In this document: in pieces, positions 51,364-60,535 of the stretch
Layout: each line of letters begins with the position of its first letter
Numbering within the stretch: the stretch's first letter is position 1
Assembly: GCA_029269725.1 (NCBI GenBank)
Contig: JARJHS010000002.1
Span: forward strand, 124,001-188,000
Direction of reading: 5' to 3'
DNA length: 64,000 bases
From: Pollutibacter soli
GTDB taxonomy: Bacteria; Bacteroidota; Bacteroidia; Chitinophagales; Chitinophagaceae
The notes under the pieces: model-generated
Databases searched by the model: none
What the model was told of the DNA's origin: nothing
The model's input: only the letters and a program-made list of their open reading frames with translations
Made by a program: the position numbers and the translations under genes

Positions 51364-53739
51364 ATGTTCAAAAACTACATTAAAACAACACTGCGCAGTC
51401 TTTGGAAAAACAGGACTTATAGTTTTTTAAATCTTTTTGGTCTGGCAATAGGAATCGCTTTTTCAGCCCTTATTTTTCTGTGGGTGGAAGCTGAACTCGA
51501 TTTTAATTCAGCATTTAAAAAACGGGATTATATCTACCGTATCATGGAAAATGTAGAGGTGAATGGCGAGATCAAAACAGGTGGAAGTACGCCAGGCCCG
51601 CTGGCACAGGCTATAAAAGAAGAAATCCCGGGTATCACAAATACAGCACGGCTGAGTTGGTTTATGCCGCAACTGCTGGAATGGAATGAAACAAAGATTC
51701 GTGAAACCGGTGTATATGCAGACACTTCTTTTCCTGATATGATGACCTTGGATTTCGTTAAAGGAAATTCAAAAAGTGTTTTGACTGAACCGGATGCTGT
51801 GATCATCAGTGAATCGCTTGCAAGAAGGGTATTCCACAATGAAAATCCTATTGGTAAAACAATAAAGATGAATGCGGGTGAATCATTCAGCGTAGATGGA
51901 CTTTTTAAAGTAACCGGAGTTTTTAAAGATGTTCCCCGGAACTCATCATACCAGTTTCATTGGGTTTCACCTTATACAAGATTTGAGGACCGGAATGACT
52001 GGATAAAACCCTGGACGAATACACTCACAGAAACGATTGTTGAGTTATCTCCCGAAGCCAAACGAAGTGAAGTACAGGCAAACCTTTCAGGATTTCTTTC
52101 CAAAAAATTAACCGGATGGAAAGGAGAACTGATCCTGTTTTCGATGAATGATTGGTACTTGAGAAATGTATTTGTCAATGGAAAAACTGAGGGCGGAAAA
52201 GCAACATATGTTTATCTTTTTTCTGTAATTGCATTTGTGATTATGCTGATTGCATGTATCAATTTTATGAACCTGGCTACGGCACGTTCTGAAAAACGTG
52301 CAAAGGAAGTAGGAATCAGAAAAGTAATGGGGTCGGGAAAATCAAAACTGATACTTCAGTTCCTGGGAGAGTCGCTGACCATGACCTTTATCGCCTTGTT
52401 TATCGCGTTGGGTATTATTTATCTCGTATTACCGGCTTATAATCAACTCGTAGAAAAGGACCTTAATGTCAAACTGTTTACAGCACCGCATGTAGTGGTA
52501 CTCACAGGAATCGTGTTGATTACAGGTCTGCTTGCCGGAAGCTATCCGGCATTTTATCTTTCTGCATTTAACCCGATAAAAGTGCTGAAAGGATTGAATA
52601 TAAAAAGTGCAGGTGGTGCAGTATTCATCAGGAAAGGATTGGTCGTAACACAATTTACTTTTTCCATCGCACTGATCATTTGTACTCTTATAATTTATCA
52701 GCAGATCAATCATATCAAAACCCGCGACCTCGGATTTACAAAGGAGAGGTTGATTCATATGGCTGCACCGACCGGAATCAAAGAACACTTCCCGGCCGTA
52801 AAACAACAGTTGATCTCAACGGGCGTGGTTGATAATGTTGCAATGAGTCTTCACGAGCCCCTACATCTATACAGCAGCTCCACCAATTTTCGCTGGCAGG
52901 GAAAAGATCCTGAAAGCAAAACGGAAGTTCACTCCAACACGGTGAGCCCGGAATACCTGTCTACAATGGGAATGAAAGTTATAGAAGGAAGAGATTTTTA
53001 TAGTTCTTCGGAAGCAGATAGCAACAGTGTAATTATCAATAAAAGTCTCGCTGATATTATGGGCGTGGAAGGGAAAGCCGGAGCGATATTATCGGTGGGT
53101 AAAAATGACTTCCAGGTTATTGGTATAATCAATGACTATGTATACAATGATATGTATGGATCAGGGATGCCGGCTGTTCTGTATTGGGGGCCAATGGCCG
53201 CGTCTTCCATGACCATCAAACTGAAAGATGGTGTCGATCTTTCGAATGCACTGGGAAAAACGATGAATGTGATCAAAGCCAGCAATGCAGGTCAGCCTTT
53301 GGAATTTCGCTTTGTGGATGATGATTTTAATGCACTTTTTAAAACAGAAACGTTGACCGGGAAACTTGCCGGCATATTTGCTGCGCTTGCAATACTGATT
53401 TCCTGCCTGGGTCTGTTTGGTCTTGCTGCATATACCGCAGAAAAACGTACGCGCGAAATCGGAGTCCGGAAAGTATTAGGCGCATCTTCACTAAAACTTG
53501 CTACTTTACTGGCGAAAGAATTTATTCAGCTCGTAATTATTTCCTGTGCAATTTCCTTTCCGCTGGCATGGTGGGTAGTGAATAGCTGGCTCCAGAATTT
53601 CGCCTATCGTACGGCAATCCATTGGTGGGTATTTTCTGTAGCAGGATTAGTGGCAGTGTTCATCGCAGCAGTAACGGTAAGTTCCCAGGCGATCAAAGCA
53701 GCACTGGCGAATCCTGTAAGAAGCCTGAGAACAGAATAA
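51364..53739 (+). CDS. MacB/FtsX-type ABC transporter permease
   Basis: I use the ATG at 51364 (MFKNYIKTTLRSLWKN), the conserved start of this family; the longer frame from 51316 adds an unrelated leader. The 791-aa protein has two repeats of a membrane helix, a periplasmic MacB-like domain and an FtsX core: the first core starts near residue 282 (ACINFMNLATARSEKRAKEVGIRK), the second near 668 (LGLFGLAAYTAEKRTREIGVRK). Such permeases export peptides or lipoproteins or transmit mechanical signals. No ATP-binding partner is encoded nearby. Confidence 0.92.
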   Translation: MFKNYIKTTLRSLWKNRTYSFLNLFGLAIGIAFSALIFLWVEAELDFNSAFKKRDYIYRIMENVEVNGEIKTGGSTPGPLAQAIKEEIPGITNTARLSWFMPQLLEWNETKIRETGVYADTSFPDMMTLDFVKGNSKSVLTEPDAVIISESLARRVFHNENPIGKTIKMNAGESFSVDGLFKVTGVFKDVPRNSSYQFHWVSPYTRFEDRNDWIKPWTNTLTETIVELSPEAKRSEVQANLSGFLSKKLTGWKGELILFSMNDWYLRNVFVNGKTEGGKATYVYLFSVIAFVIMLIACINFMNLATARSEKRAKEVGIRKVMGSGKSKLILQFLGESLTMTFIALFIALGIIYLVLPAYNQLVEKDLNVKLFTAPHVVVLTGIVLITGLLAGSYPAFYLSAFNPIKVLKGLNIKSAGGAVFIRKGLVVTQFTFSIALIICTLIIYQQINHIKTRDLGFTKERLIHMAAPTGIKEHFPAVKQQLISTGVVDNVAMSLHEPLHLYSSSTNFRWQGKDPESKTEVHSNTVSPEYLSTMGMKVIEGRDFYSSSEADSNSVIINKSLADIMGVEGKAGAILSVGKNDFQVIGIINDYVYNDMYGSGMPAVLYWGPMAASSMTIKLKDGVDLSNALGKTMNVIKASNAGQPLEFRFVDDDFNALFKTETLTGKLAGIFAALAILISCLGLFGLAAYTAEKRTREIGVRKVLGASSLKLATLLAKEFIQLVIISCAISFPLAWWVVNSWLQNFAYRTAIHWWVFSVAGLVAVFIAAVTVSSQAIKAALANPVRSLRTE

Positions 53740-54139
53740 TCAGGCTATCAAGAGAAAGGTAAGGAGTAAAAAGTGATATAAGAGGGAAGTGTGAGTTGCA
53801 GATGGCAGTCAGCAACAACAAATACTGAACCCTTTTGACTTTAACCTGCTCCTTACCTCTCTTTTTATATTTCAACACGCCCTGTTGCAGGTGGCATACA
53901 CAGGATGCTTCTTCCGGAGCATGAACGAACCTGCTGTTACAATCATAGATGAATTTGGCACTTGCGAAGGCTCCTGGCTGAAGCCTGGGTCTATTGAAAA
54001 TCCAATGTTGATCAACAAATGGGTACATAAGTTAGAGCATGAACGGATCTGCTGTCACAATCCAAGATGAATTTGACTCACGAAGGCTAACTTATGACTT
54101 AACACCTATAACCTTAAAACTTCAACTTTTTACTTCAAA
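53740..54139. repeat. Intergenic region with an inverted repeat and a degenerate direct repeat
   Basis: AGAGAAAGGTAAGGAG (53751-53766) faces CTCCTTACCTCTCTTT (53849-53864) as near-perfect inverted arms just past the permease stop. Further on, a segment of about 58 bp starting GAGCATGAACGAACCTGCTG at 53917 is repeated with changes from 54035 (GAGCATGAACGGATCTGCTG), a 118-bp offset. No coding gene is supported in this 400-bp stretch. Confidence 0.6.
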
Positions 54140-54970
54140 CTACCGCTTACTTCTCTCCATGGCAATTGCGTGAATGATGTAATCTGAGTCGGGGTTGTGA
54201 TAGAATAATTTCTGCTGGCTGACTCCGTAGCCGTTGTTTTCGAAGATGGAACAGAAATCGTCGAGTGAGATTTTGTCTTTTAATAGAAGCGTGTGGAACT
54301 CGATGATGAATTGTTTGACAGCCCGGCCGGCGAGTACTCCTGAATGCTGAAGTTCTTTTACAATTTCATATTCGCTTCCTTCCACATCAATCTTTACGAG
54401 ATCAACTTTGCCTGCTGCAGTAATGTAATTCGAAAGTTGTTCAGCTTGTACGATGATTGAAGTCGACCCGTCAGCATTAAAATGTACACCAGCATTAAGC
54501 ATACTCTTTTGATCTGGAATAGTCAGCAACACAGATCGTTCTTTTGCTGTCAATGCCGATTCATGAAGAGTTACATCTTTCAGATTATTTTCATCAACAT
54601 TCAATTTTAATAAATGCATTGCGCCGGGGTTAGGCTCAAAGCACTGAATGGTAGCATTGGGGTATAAAGATTTAAAGTAAATCATTGCCATACCGATGCT
54701 CGCACCACAATCAAAGATAACAGGACGTGTAACCGAAGTTTGGAAGTGATATTCTTCGTCAATAAACTTTTCTTTGATCAGGAAACTGAGCAGGGAGTAA
54801 TCCGGACCATTCAAAATAAACCTGTCCATTTTAACTTTTACCGGGGAGGTTTCGGGATTCCGTCGCTTGAGTATGGCGAGGTTCACAAGGGTTTTAAAAA
54901 TGGACATGCGCGGAAGAGCCGTTTCTTTTTTAGCAAGCAATCTGAAAAATGGGCTCAGCAATCCGATCAT
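54140..54970 (-). CDS. FkbM family methyltransferase
   Basis: The 276-aa protein has an FkbM-type SAM-dependent methyltransferase fold: VIFDCGASIGMAMIYFKSLY is motif I, CFEPNPGA follows, and KIDVEGSEYEIVKEL (around 195) is the family signature. An N-terminal region of about 70 residues precedes the fold. FkbM enzymes O-methylate sugars or other small groups, often in surface glycan loci. It starts 8 bp after the GNAT-like gene, so the two form a pair. Confidence 0.9.
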   Translation of the reverse strand: MIGLLSPFFRLLAKKETALPRMSIFKTLVNLAILKRRNPETSPVKVKMDRFILNGPDYSLLSFLIKEKFIDEEYHFQTSVTRPVIFDCGASIGMAMIYFKSLYPNATIQCFEPNPGAMHLLKLNVDENNLKDVTLHESALTAKERSVLLTIPDQKSMLNAGVHFNADGSTSIIVQAEQLSNYITAAGKVDLVKIDVEGSEYEIVKELQHSGVLAGRAVKQFIIEFHTLLLKDKISLDDFCSIFENNGYGVSQQKLFYHNPDSDYIIHAIAMERSKR

Positions 54971-54978
54971 TTTACATC

Positions 54979-55881
54979 TTATTTTTTCAACCAGCGGATC
55001 GGAGCGGGTAAGTTGTTAAAATGCAAATGATAGAATGGTTCATTTACAGGATTGAATTTTTCATAGAAAGATTTTACTCCAGGAACATCGGAACCTTCAA
55101 AATCAAAGAGTAAATTGCTTTGATGAAATTCTCCCCAGATATTATATAGTAAAAAATGGTTTGCTGCGTTGTGCCGACCTTCATCAGTAGTCGAGTTCAT
55201 AATATTGTACAGGCGTCGTTCATCTTTTAGCAGTAACACAATAGATTGCATCTCGCCTGCGGATGTTTCAATTTTTCTTGCAAACGCTTTCTTCTCTTTT
55301 TCAAGGACTAAACATAGCGCCTCAAACTTTTGATAATGTTCTTTGCTCACGTGTGTGAACCTCTTTCCATAAAGGTTCCTGAATGCAGCAATAGCATCAC
55401 GAATTTTTGCATTGGAAAACTGCAGATCCCTGCCGGCTCCTTTTTTTATATTCTGAACTGCATCATTGGTAAAACTATTAAGAAGTGTTTCGATATCTCT
55501 GTCCAGCTTTAAAACAAAATTGGTCTGGGACACCGAGCCCTGTACCTGGTTTTTGTAATTAAAAAAATAATCACCGTAGGAAGAAAACCGAGACAAAGCA
55601 TCCAGGAATTTTTCTTCATCATATTTCCCGTACTGCGAAAAGATGCCGAGCTGCTGGATAAATGGAACGGAAGGGGTATAAATGATGTTTAATTTCTTTT
55701 TCCAGGGAACGGGCATCACAGCTTCGTATTCATTCTGCACAATACCTGACCAGTTTTCGCACATATGATCAAGATATTCAGCTCTTGCATAGATCAGCCC
55801 GTTACTGCTTTTGATAATGCAGTCGTTCCACCTTTTTTTATCGATCTCTTCCGAAGAAATGATTTTTAACTCGCCTGACAT
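54979..55881 (-). CDS. GNAT-like (BioF2/FemAB-type) acyltransferase
   Basis: I start at MSGELKIISSEEIDKKRW; the longer frame (55935) would translate GAATACAG-type repeat DNA into a hydrophobic leader. The 300-aa product has the length and pattern of the duplicated GNAT fold (SNGLIYARAEYLDHMCENW; LYNIMNSTTDEGRHNAANHF; LLFDFEGSDVPGVKSFYEKF). Such proteins transfer acyl or aminoacyl groups, often in surface polysaccharide work. Its partner FkbM gene follows after 8 bp. Substrate unknown. Confidence 0.75.
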   Translation of the reverse strand: MSGELKIISSEEIDKKRWNDCIIKSSNGLIYARAEYLDHMCENWSGIVQNEYEAVMPVPWKKKLNIIYTPSVPFIQQLGIFSQYGKYDEEKFLDALSRFSSYGDYFFNYKNQVQGSVSQTNFVLKLDRDIETLLNSFTNDAVQNIKKGAGRDLQFSNAKIRDAIAAFRNLYGKRFTHVSKEHYQKFEALCLVLEKEKKAFARKIETSAGEMQSIVLLLKDERRLYNIMNSTTDEGRHNAANHFLLYNIWGEFHQSNLLFDFEGSDVPGVKSFYEKFNPVNEPFYHLHFNNLPAPIRWLKK

Positions 55882-56205
55882 AGATGCAAGTATAAAGAGA
55901 AAACAGAATACGGAAATACAGAATACAGGATACAAGAAGAATAAGAAACAGAAAAAAGAGGCAGATAACGGGATATAGAAAGAAAAACAATTCCCTTGTG
56001 CAGGCTTACAAATTCCGAACCGGTTCTTCGGCTGTACTTTTGGGTAATATTTCGCAAACTGATTTCTTTACCTGTTTTCAGTATGAAGTATTCAGATTTC
56101 TTTTTTTCTCCTGCCTGCTTACCTGCCTGCCGGCGGGCAGGCTACTGCTTTCTGCCTGAAATGATCACTTCTGTTGTAAATTGAGCTACAAATCACTACT
56201 TCCAT
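55882..56205. other. Intergenic region, 324 bp, with a GC-rich hairpin
   Basis: GAATACGG/GAATACAG iterations (about 55905-55935) lie upstream of the GNAT-like gene. TACTTTTG at 56035-56042 matches a plus-strand -7 element but has no -33 partner. GCCTGCC (56125-56131) and GGCAGGC (56136-56142) form a strong hairpin of the GGCAGG repeat family. Confidence 0.5.
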
Positions 56206-57039
56206 ATGAAATTTTCACGCAGTGAATTTTTGAAAACAGGAATACTCGGGTTAGGTTCTGCACTTGTACCGGCATCCTCTCTTTTTTCATCTGAAAAATC
56301 AACTCCGGCAGAAACGCTGAATGTTGGTCTGGCTTCCTATACACTTCGCAAATTCAACCTGGATGAAACTATTGCTGTGAGTAAGCGATTGGGTTTGCAA
56401 AAGATTGCTCTCAAGTCGATGCATATGCCAATAAATGCTTCAGCTGATGAGTTGAAATCAATGGCAGCAAAAGTTTCTGCTGCAGGTCTTCAACTGTATG
56501 GTGCAGGAGTGATTTATATGAAGACTCAGGATGAAGTAGCGCAGGCGTTCACCTATGCAAAAAATGCAGGAATTCCCACCATCATTGGTGTACCTAATCA
56601 CGACTTGTTGAAATTTGTTGAAGAGCAGGTGAAAAGTTCCGGCATACGACTGGCGATTCATAATCACGGTCCCGGTGATGATCTGTATCGCAGTCCCGAT
56701 GATGTATATTCAAGAGTAAAGGATCTCGACAAAAGAATTGGACTGTGCATAGATGTTGGGCATGTACAAAGGATAGGACAAAATCCTGCGGAGAAACTCG
56801 AAAAATACCACAGCAGGTTATATGATATTCACCTTAAGGATGTAGATAAAAATAATGAGCAGGGAAAACCTATTGAAATCGGAAGAGGAGTAATTGATAT
56901 TCCGGCGATTATAAAAACGCTGAAGAAAATCGGCTACAAGGAAACTATTGCGATTGAATACGAAAAAGATGAACAGGATCCTGTTCCTGGCCTGGCGGAA
57001 TCAACAGGTTATGTAAGGGCTGTCATCAAAATGTCCTAA
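56206..57039 (+). CDS. Exported sugar phosphate isomerase/epimerase (xylose isomerase-like TIM barrel)
   Basis: The 277-aa product begins with a Tat-like or Sec signal (SRSEFLKTGILGLGSALVPA), lacking the strict twin arginine. The rest is a TIM barrel of the AP2Ec family: GLASYTLRKF, LAIHNHGPGD, LCIDVGHVQRIG, YDIHLKDVD and IAIEYEKD, the His, Asp and Glu being metal ligands. Export suggests it acts on extracytoplasmic sugars. A second, diverged member lies at 61721. Confidence 0.88.
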   Translation: MKFSRSEFLKTGILGLGSALVPASSLFSSEKSTPAETLNVGLASYTLRKFNLDETIAVSKRLGLQKIALKSMHMPINASADELKSMAAKVSAAGLQLYGAGVIYMKTQDEVAQAFTYAKNAGIPTIIGVPNHDLLKFVEEQVKSSGIRLAIHNHGPGDDLYRSPDDVYSRVKDLDKRIGLCIDVGHVQRIGQNPAEKLEKYHSRLYDIHLKDVDKNNEQGKPIEIGRGVIDIPAIIKTLKKIGYKETIAIEYEKDEQDPVPGLAESTGYVRAVIKMS

Positions 57040-57159
57040 TATAGGTTAACCAGAACTCTTAGGTAAAAGGATTGTTGTAAAAACCGGTGATTCAATGTAA
57101 ATTCATAATATGAGGTGATCGTTATTTAAAACGATCCTGATTTCTGAAAGCAGCAATCG

Positions 57160-57930
57160 ATGATCTATTATCATACACATTCTCCGGATCAGATGACCGG
57201 CGAAATGCTGGATCATTATTTAAAATTCGGATGGTACCGGATTCAGCAGAAAATGATTACCACTGATCTGATCATTGGTGAAGATGAAAGTTTGTTACCT
57301 GTATTCTGGATAAGATTCGATCTGAAAAAATTCAAACCCGGAAGATCATCGAGAAAAATCATCAGCATCAATAGCAACTTTACCGTCAATATAAAGTCCT
57401 TTGAGATTACAAGAGAAACAGAAGAGTTGTTCAATGCATATAAAACCTGCACTGATTTTCACTTAACCGATACTGTTAAGGATTATCTTTTGGGTACAGA
57501 TGCGATGAATGTGTATGATTCGCTGCAGATCGAAGTGCGGGATCAGGGAAGATTAATCGCTGTAGGTTATTTTGATGAAGGCAATACCAGTATAGCGGGT
57601 ATTCTGAATTTCTATCATCCGGCTTATAGTAAATACAGTCTCGGTAAGTACCTTATGCTGATGAAAGCGGAGTTTGCCATTGAACAAAAAAAGAACTACT
57701 ATTATCCGGGCTACGTTTGTTCACGGAACCCTAAATTCGATTATAAATTATTTCCCGACAAAGCAGCCACAGAAGTTTTTGTAAGAAACAGGCAGGAGTG
57801 GGTGCCGTATTTGTCGGTAGAGCTAACCGAACTGGAGAACATGCTTGTACAAAACAGCATTTTCGGAAAGCTGGGTATTTACCGAAATGACAAGATCGTT
57901 GCCGAAAACGATTTCAGGACCCAGGGGTAA
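57160..57930 (+). CDS. Arginyl-tRNA-protein transferase-like protein
   Basis: The 256-aa product resembles the C-terminal GNAT-like part of ATE/Bpt aminoacyl-tRNA-protein transferases, with GYFDEGNTSIAGILNFYHP, YSKYSLGKYLMLMKAEFAI and NYYYPGYVCSRNPKFDYK. The N-terminal third is diverged and lacks the usual cysteine cluster of ATE. Those enzymes attach Arg or Leu to protein N-termini and mark them for degradation. Whether this one transfers an amino acid is uncertain. It is followed 27 bp later by an AAA-fragment gene. Confidence 0.75.
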   Translation: MIYYHTHSPDQMTGEMLDHYLKFGWYRIQQKMITTDLIIGEDESLLPVFWIRFDLKKFKPGRSSRKIISINSNFTVNIKSFEITRETEELFNAYKTCTDFHLTDTVKDYLLGTDAMNVYDSLQIEVRDQGRLIAVGYFDEGNTSIAGILNFYHPAYSKYSLGKYLMLMKAEFAIEQKKNYYYPGYVCSRNPKFDYKLFPDKAATEVFVRNRQEWVPYLSVELTELENMLVQNSIFGKLGIYRNDKIVAENDFRTQG

Positions 57931-57957
57931 TTATTTCTGTTCTCTTTAAGCACGACC

Positions 57958-58479
57958 ATGAATCAACTGCCTGCCTATTCTGTTCAAACTGCTCATTCCT
58001 GGAATACAATCAACTGGAGCCCGGAGACTTTGCCATCGCTTCAAACGGTAAGAACATTTACCGGTTCTTTGCCGTTAAAATCAAACCCGCGTGTAAAAGG
58101 AAAACAGCTTCCATTCCGCTTTCTTTTTGAAGGAAAGAATGAACACATGAAGATTCTTGCTGCAGCGCTTGTCGGCAAGGACGCTTCAAAAAATGTTTTC
58201 AGGATTGACCTGAATACGCTGGTTTCAAAATATATCGGCGAAACAGAGAAGAATCTGCAATCCTTACTGCAGTCAGTCAGTTCAATTGATATCCTGCTTT
58301 TGTTCGATGAAGCAGATGCATTGTTTGGTAAAAAACATGCTGACCAGGAAACTGCTACTGATGATCTTCTGAAGATTTCCGAGGTGTTCCCCGGGACAAT
58401 TATTTTTTCCTGCAATTCCAAATCGAATATGGATAATGCGTTTATCCGCAGGATGCAGGCGATTGTATTGTTTCCTTAG
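57958..58479 (+). CDS. Degenerate, truncated AAA+ protein lacking a functional P-loop
   Basis: The 173-aa product aligns with the AAA+ core: FRIDLNTLVSKYIGETEKNL, Walker B LLLFDEADALFGKK (113-126), FSCNSKSNMDNAF and RRMQAIVLFP (arginine finger region, R164/R165). The Walker A position reads GKNEHMKI (59-66) where GPPGTGKT is expected, so two glycines and the Thr are lost. The C-terminal lid domain is missing: the frame ends in a TAG that is the first triplet of a TAGGCAGCAGG repeat. ATP hydrolysis is unlikely. It may be a relic or a regulatory subunit. Confidence 0.75.
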   Translation: MNQLPAYSVQTAHSWNTINWSPETLPSLQTVRTFTGSLPLKSNPRVKGKQLPFRFLFEGKNEHMKILAAALVGKDASKNVFRIDLNTLVSKYIGETEKNLQSLLQSVSSIDILLLFDEADALFGKKHADQETATDDLLKISEVFPGTIIFSCNSKSNMDNAFIRRMQAIVLFP

Positions 58480-58687
58480 GCAGCAGGCAGCAGAAAAATC
58501 TGGGCGGCGCAGGTTACTTTGAACGATTGCTCATTTTCAATGGTCAGGGATTCAGCCTGGCGAAAAAATAACTGACCCCTACAAGGTCATAAAAAACTCA
58601 GCCCGGCTCACCCCCCACTACATTAACATCTCCTTAGTGATCCATCTCCATCAATTTCCGTCTTAGCTGCATTAAATGCCATAGAAA

Positions 58688-59119
58688 ATGAGAAGAATAA
58701 TTTTACTCCTTTTACCCATCAGTTTGCTGGCGATTTCCTGTACCAAACAGGATATGGGCAGACCTCAGCAGGATGAGAGTTACTGGTTGCGCCAGGAGCG
58801 CGGCACTGTTGTGATGTCGGATTTCAGCTGCCCTTACTTTATTGTTGAAACCAGGAGCGGGTATTCAGTTTTGCGTGCCTGGGGTGGAAGCGCACCTTTT
58901 CCCGGGGACGTGATATATGGAAACCTGAACAGGTACGGTGTAAGTTCATTTTATAACAGAAGTGCCGGTTACCTCATTGATGCAGATGTGAAAGAATACT
59001 GGCTCAGTTATTTTGATGCAATTGATCAGGCTGAGTGGAATTGCGGCGGACCATTGATGCGTAAAGCGGACTCGTCTATGATTTCAAGAGATTCTTTACA
59101 GATAGGGAAGATGAAGTAG
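58688..59119 (+). CDS. Small lipoprotein, hypothetical
   Basis: The 143-aa product has a clear lipoprotein signal (RRIILLLLPISLLAISC, Cys18). The mature part has no domain I recognise; it is rich in aromatic residues and has a GVSSFYNRSAGYLID stretch. It is monocistronic; a terminator follows about 100 bp downstream (59221), after a GGCAGGAG repeat arm placed at the stop codon. Confidence 0.75.
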   Translation: MRRIILLLLPISLLAISCTKQDMGRPQQDESYWLRQERGTVVMSDFSCPYFIVETRSGYSVLRAWGGSAPFPGDVIYGNLNRYGVSSFYNRSAGYLIDADVKEYWLSYFDAIDQAEWNCGGPLMRKADSSMISRDSLQIGKMK

Positions 59120-59220
59120 TCAGGCAGGAGAAAGGTGGCAGGAGATTTAGTAAATAGAAGTCTGGTAAAAAGCATCCCTGTACAGAGCTACTTCAGAAAT
59201 AATACGTTTCTATATCCTTT

Positions 59221-59254
59221 AAAAAAGTGGGTAAATTCTTAGCCCACTTTTTTT
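59221..59254 (+). terminator. Rho-independent terminator of the small lipoprotein gene
   Basis: AAAAAAGTGGG (59221-59231) pairs with CCCACTTTTTTT (59243-59254) around an 11-base loop, with T residues continuing. The A/T symmetry could make it work in both directions. Confidence 0.85.
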
Positions 59255-59363
59255 ATTATTAAAACTATAAAAAGCAGTATAAATATGGCTATAATACTTG
59301 TCCCTAATCTTTATCTTCTGACTCTCCCGCCTTTCCTGCTCCTCACTCCTGCCTGAAAATGAG

Positions 59364-59398
59364 AAAGCCCGCAGGGTATGGTTGCGGGCATTTCTCCT
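59364..59398. terminator. GC-rich hairpin, possible terminator
   Basis: GCCCGCA (59369-59375) pairs with TGCGGGC (59385-59391) around a 9-base loop, and outer GAGAAA/TTTCTC pairing extends the stem. It resembles the tRNA-Phe terminator in stem sequence but lacks a long T run. Confidence 0.5.
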
Positions 59399-59954
59399 CT
59401 ACCTTTAAAACAAAAAACCGCGTTCAGGAAGAACCAAAAAAATCATCTGGCAGAACGATGTTTCCGGATTCTTCCTTTTCCTGGTACAGGATTACGTATT
59501 TCCGGGTACGGTTTACCCAAAGACAACAAGAGTGCATATGCATGAGAACAATTCATAAGACTGCCTGCCCCGCGGGAAAATTTCCGGAAAGGAAAGAGAC
59601 CGGCAGGGCGCATCATCCGGGTTGACCATTGTTCATGTGGCAAAGTGGTCGCAGCATCATTGCAGATCATTCTAAAACAAGCAATTTGGCGCATGGAAAA
59701 CAAGCGATTTTCATGTACTTCAATAAAACTCCACAGAGAACGGAATCGATATTTTTAAACGGATTCAAACTGTTTTCAAAGGCATTTGTTTATCGGGAGT
59801 TTTTTTGTCTTCCAGTTCAGCAACATGACAAGTAATCAGTTGAGGTATTTAAACCATTAAAACTCGCCCACGCTTAGGGGTATACGAAAACAAGTAAGTG
59901 ATGGAGTGAGAACTTTTACATTGTACTGTTTAAGAGAAAGAAACAGGTGAGTAA

Positions 59955-60311
59955 TCAAATCCTGAAATTGCAATACCGGAGGAAAAGCGATGACGAAATT
60001 TCCGGTACATGAAAAGACTTTATTTGCTGAGATTGAAGTTCATCAATTGATCCAACTGCATAGTGAATAAAAAAACCTGAATCGAATGGCTGAGGTGCTG
60101 GTTTTCGCAGATTTTTATCGCTCAAAGATTCTTCCGATTCAAAATACTGATCAATAAAAGTACCGGTATGTGAGGGTGCCAATTCTTTTTTGGTGTGAAC
60201 TTCAGTCTGATATACCGACGTTTGAATTGATGCAAAAACTCCGTTCCCTACCAGGGCAAACTGGCAAAATAAAACCATCCAAAAAACTATCCGAATCCGG
60301 CTTTTATGCAT
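59955..60311 (-). CDS. Small exported hypothetical protein
   Basis: The 118-aa frame has a good N-terminal signal peptide (RIVFWMVLFCQFALVGNGVFA), followed by a polar region without recognised domain. Coding is plausible from the signal and from a free-standing position, but there is no homologue I know and no operon partner. It could be spurious. Confidence 0.5.
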   Translation of the reverse strand: MHKSRIRIVFWMVLFCQFALVGNGVFASIQTSVYQTEVHTKKELAPSHTGTFIDQYFESEESLSDKNLRKPAPQPFDSGFFIHYAVGSIDELQSQQIKSFHVPEISSSLFLRYCNFRI

Positions 60312-60535
60312 CTCAGAATAAATTCATTGGTTGCTTCGAACGGCGCGAAATAAAATAAAAATCGTTGTAGGGAACCGCTAACAAATATAACAGATTGTTT
60401 TAAATGATAGAATCGGAAAGAATTTCTCCTTTTAGCCATTTCAATTCCAGCTTTCCCTGAACTTTGCAGGTCTCAAATTTGCAATTTGTCAATTCGAGGA
60501 ACGCGTCAAATCTAATATCAACTCAGTGAATTGTT

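Larger units (their letters stand above)
59120..59954. other. Gene-free stretch, 835 bp
   Basis: No coding frame here is convincing. CAGGCAGGAG (59121-59130) and its complement CTCCTGCCTG (59348-59357) bracket the terminator at 59221 as long inverted arms. A second hairpin lies at 59364-59398. The remainder (59400-59954) shows nothing I can identify. Confidence 0.5.

Noticed and set aside
55882-55935. Extended N-terminus of the GNAT-like protein with a hydrophobic leader
   Set aside because: The extra codons come from GAATACAG-type repeat DNA, so the leader is probably not translated.
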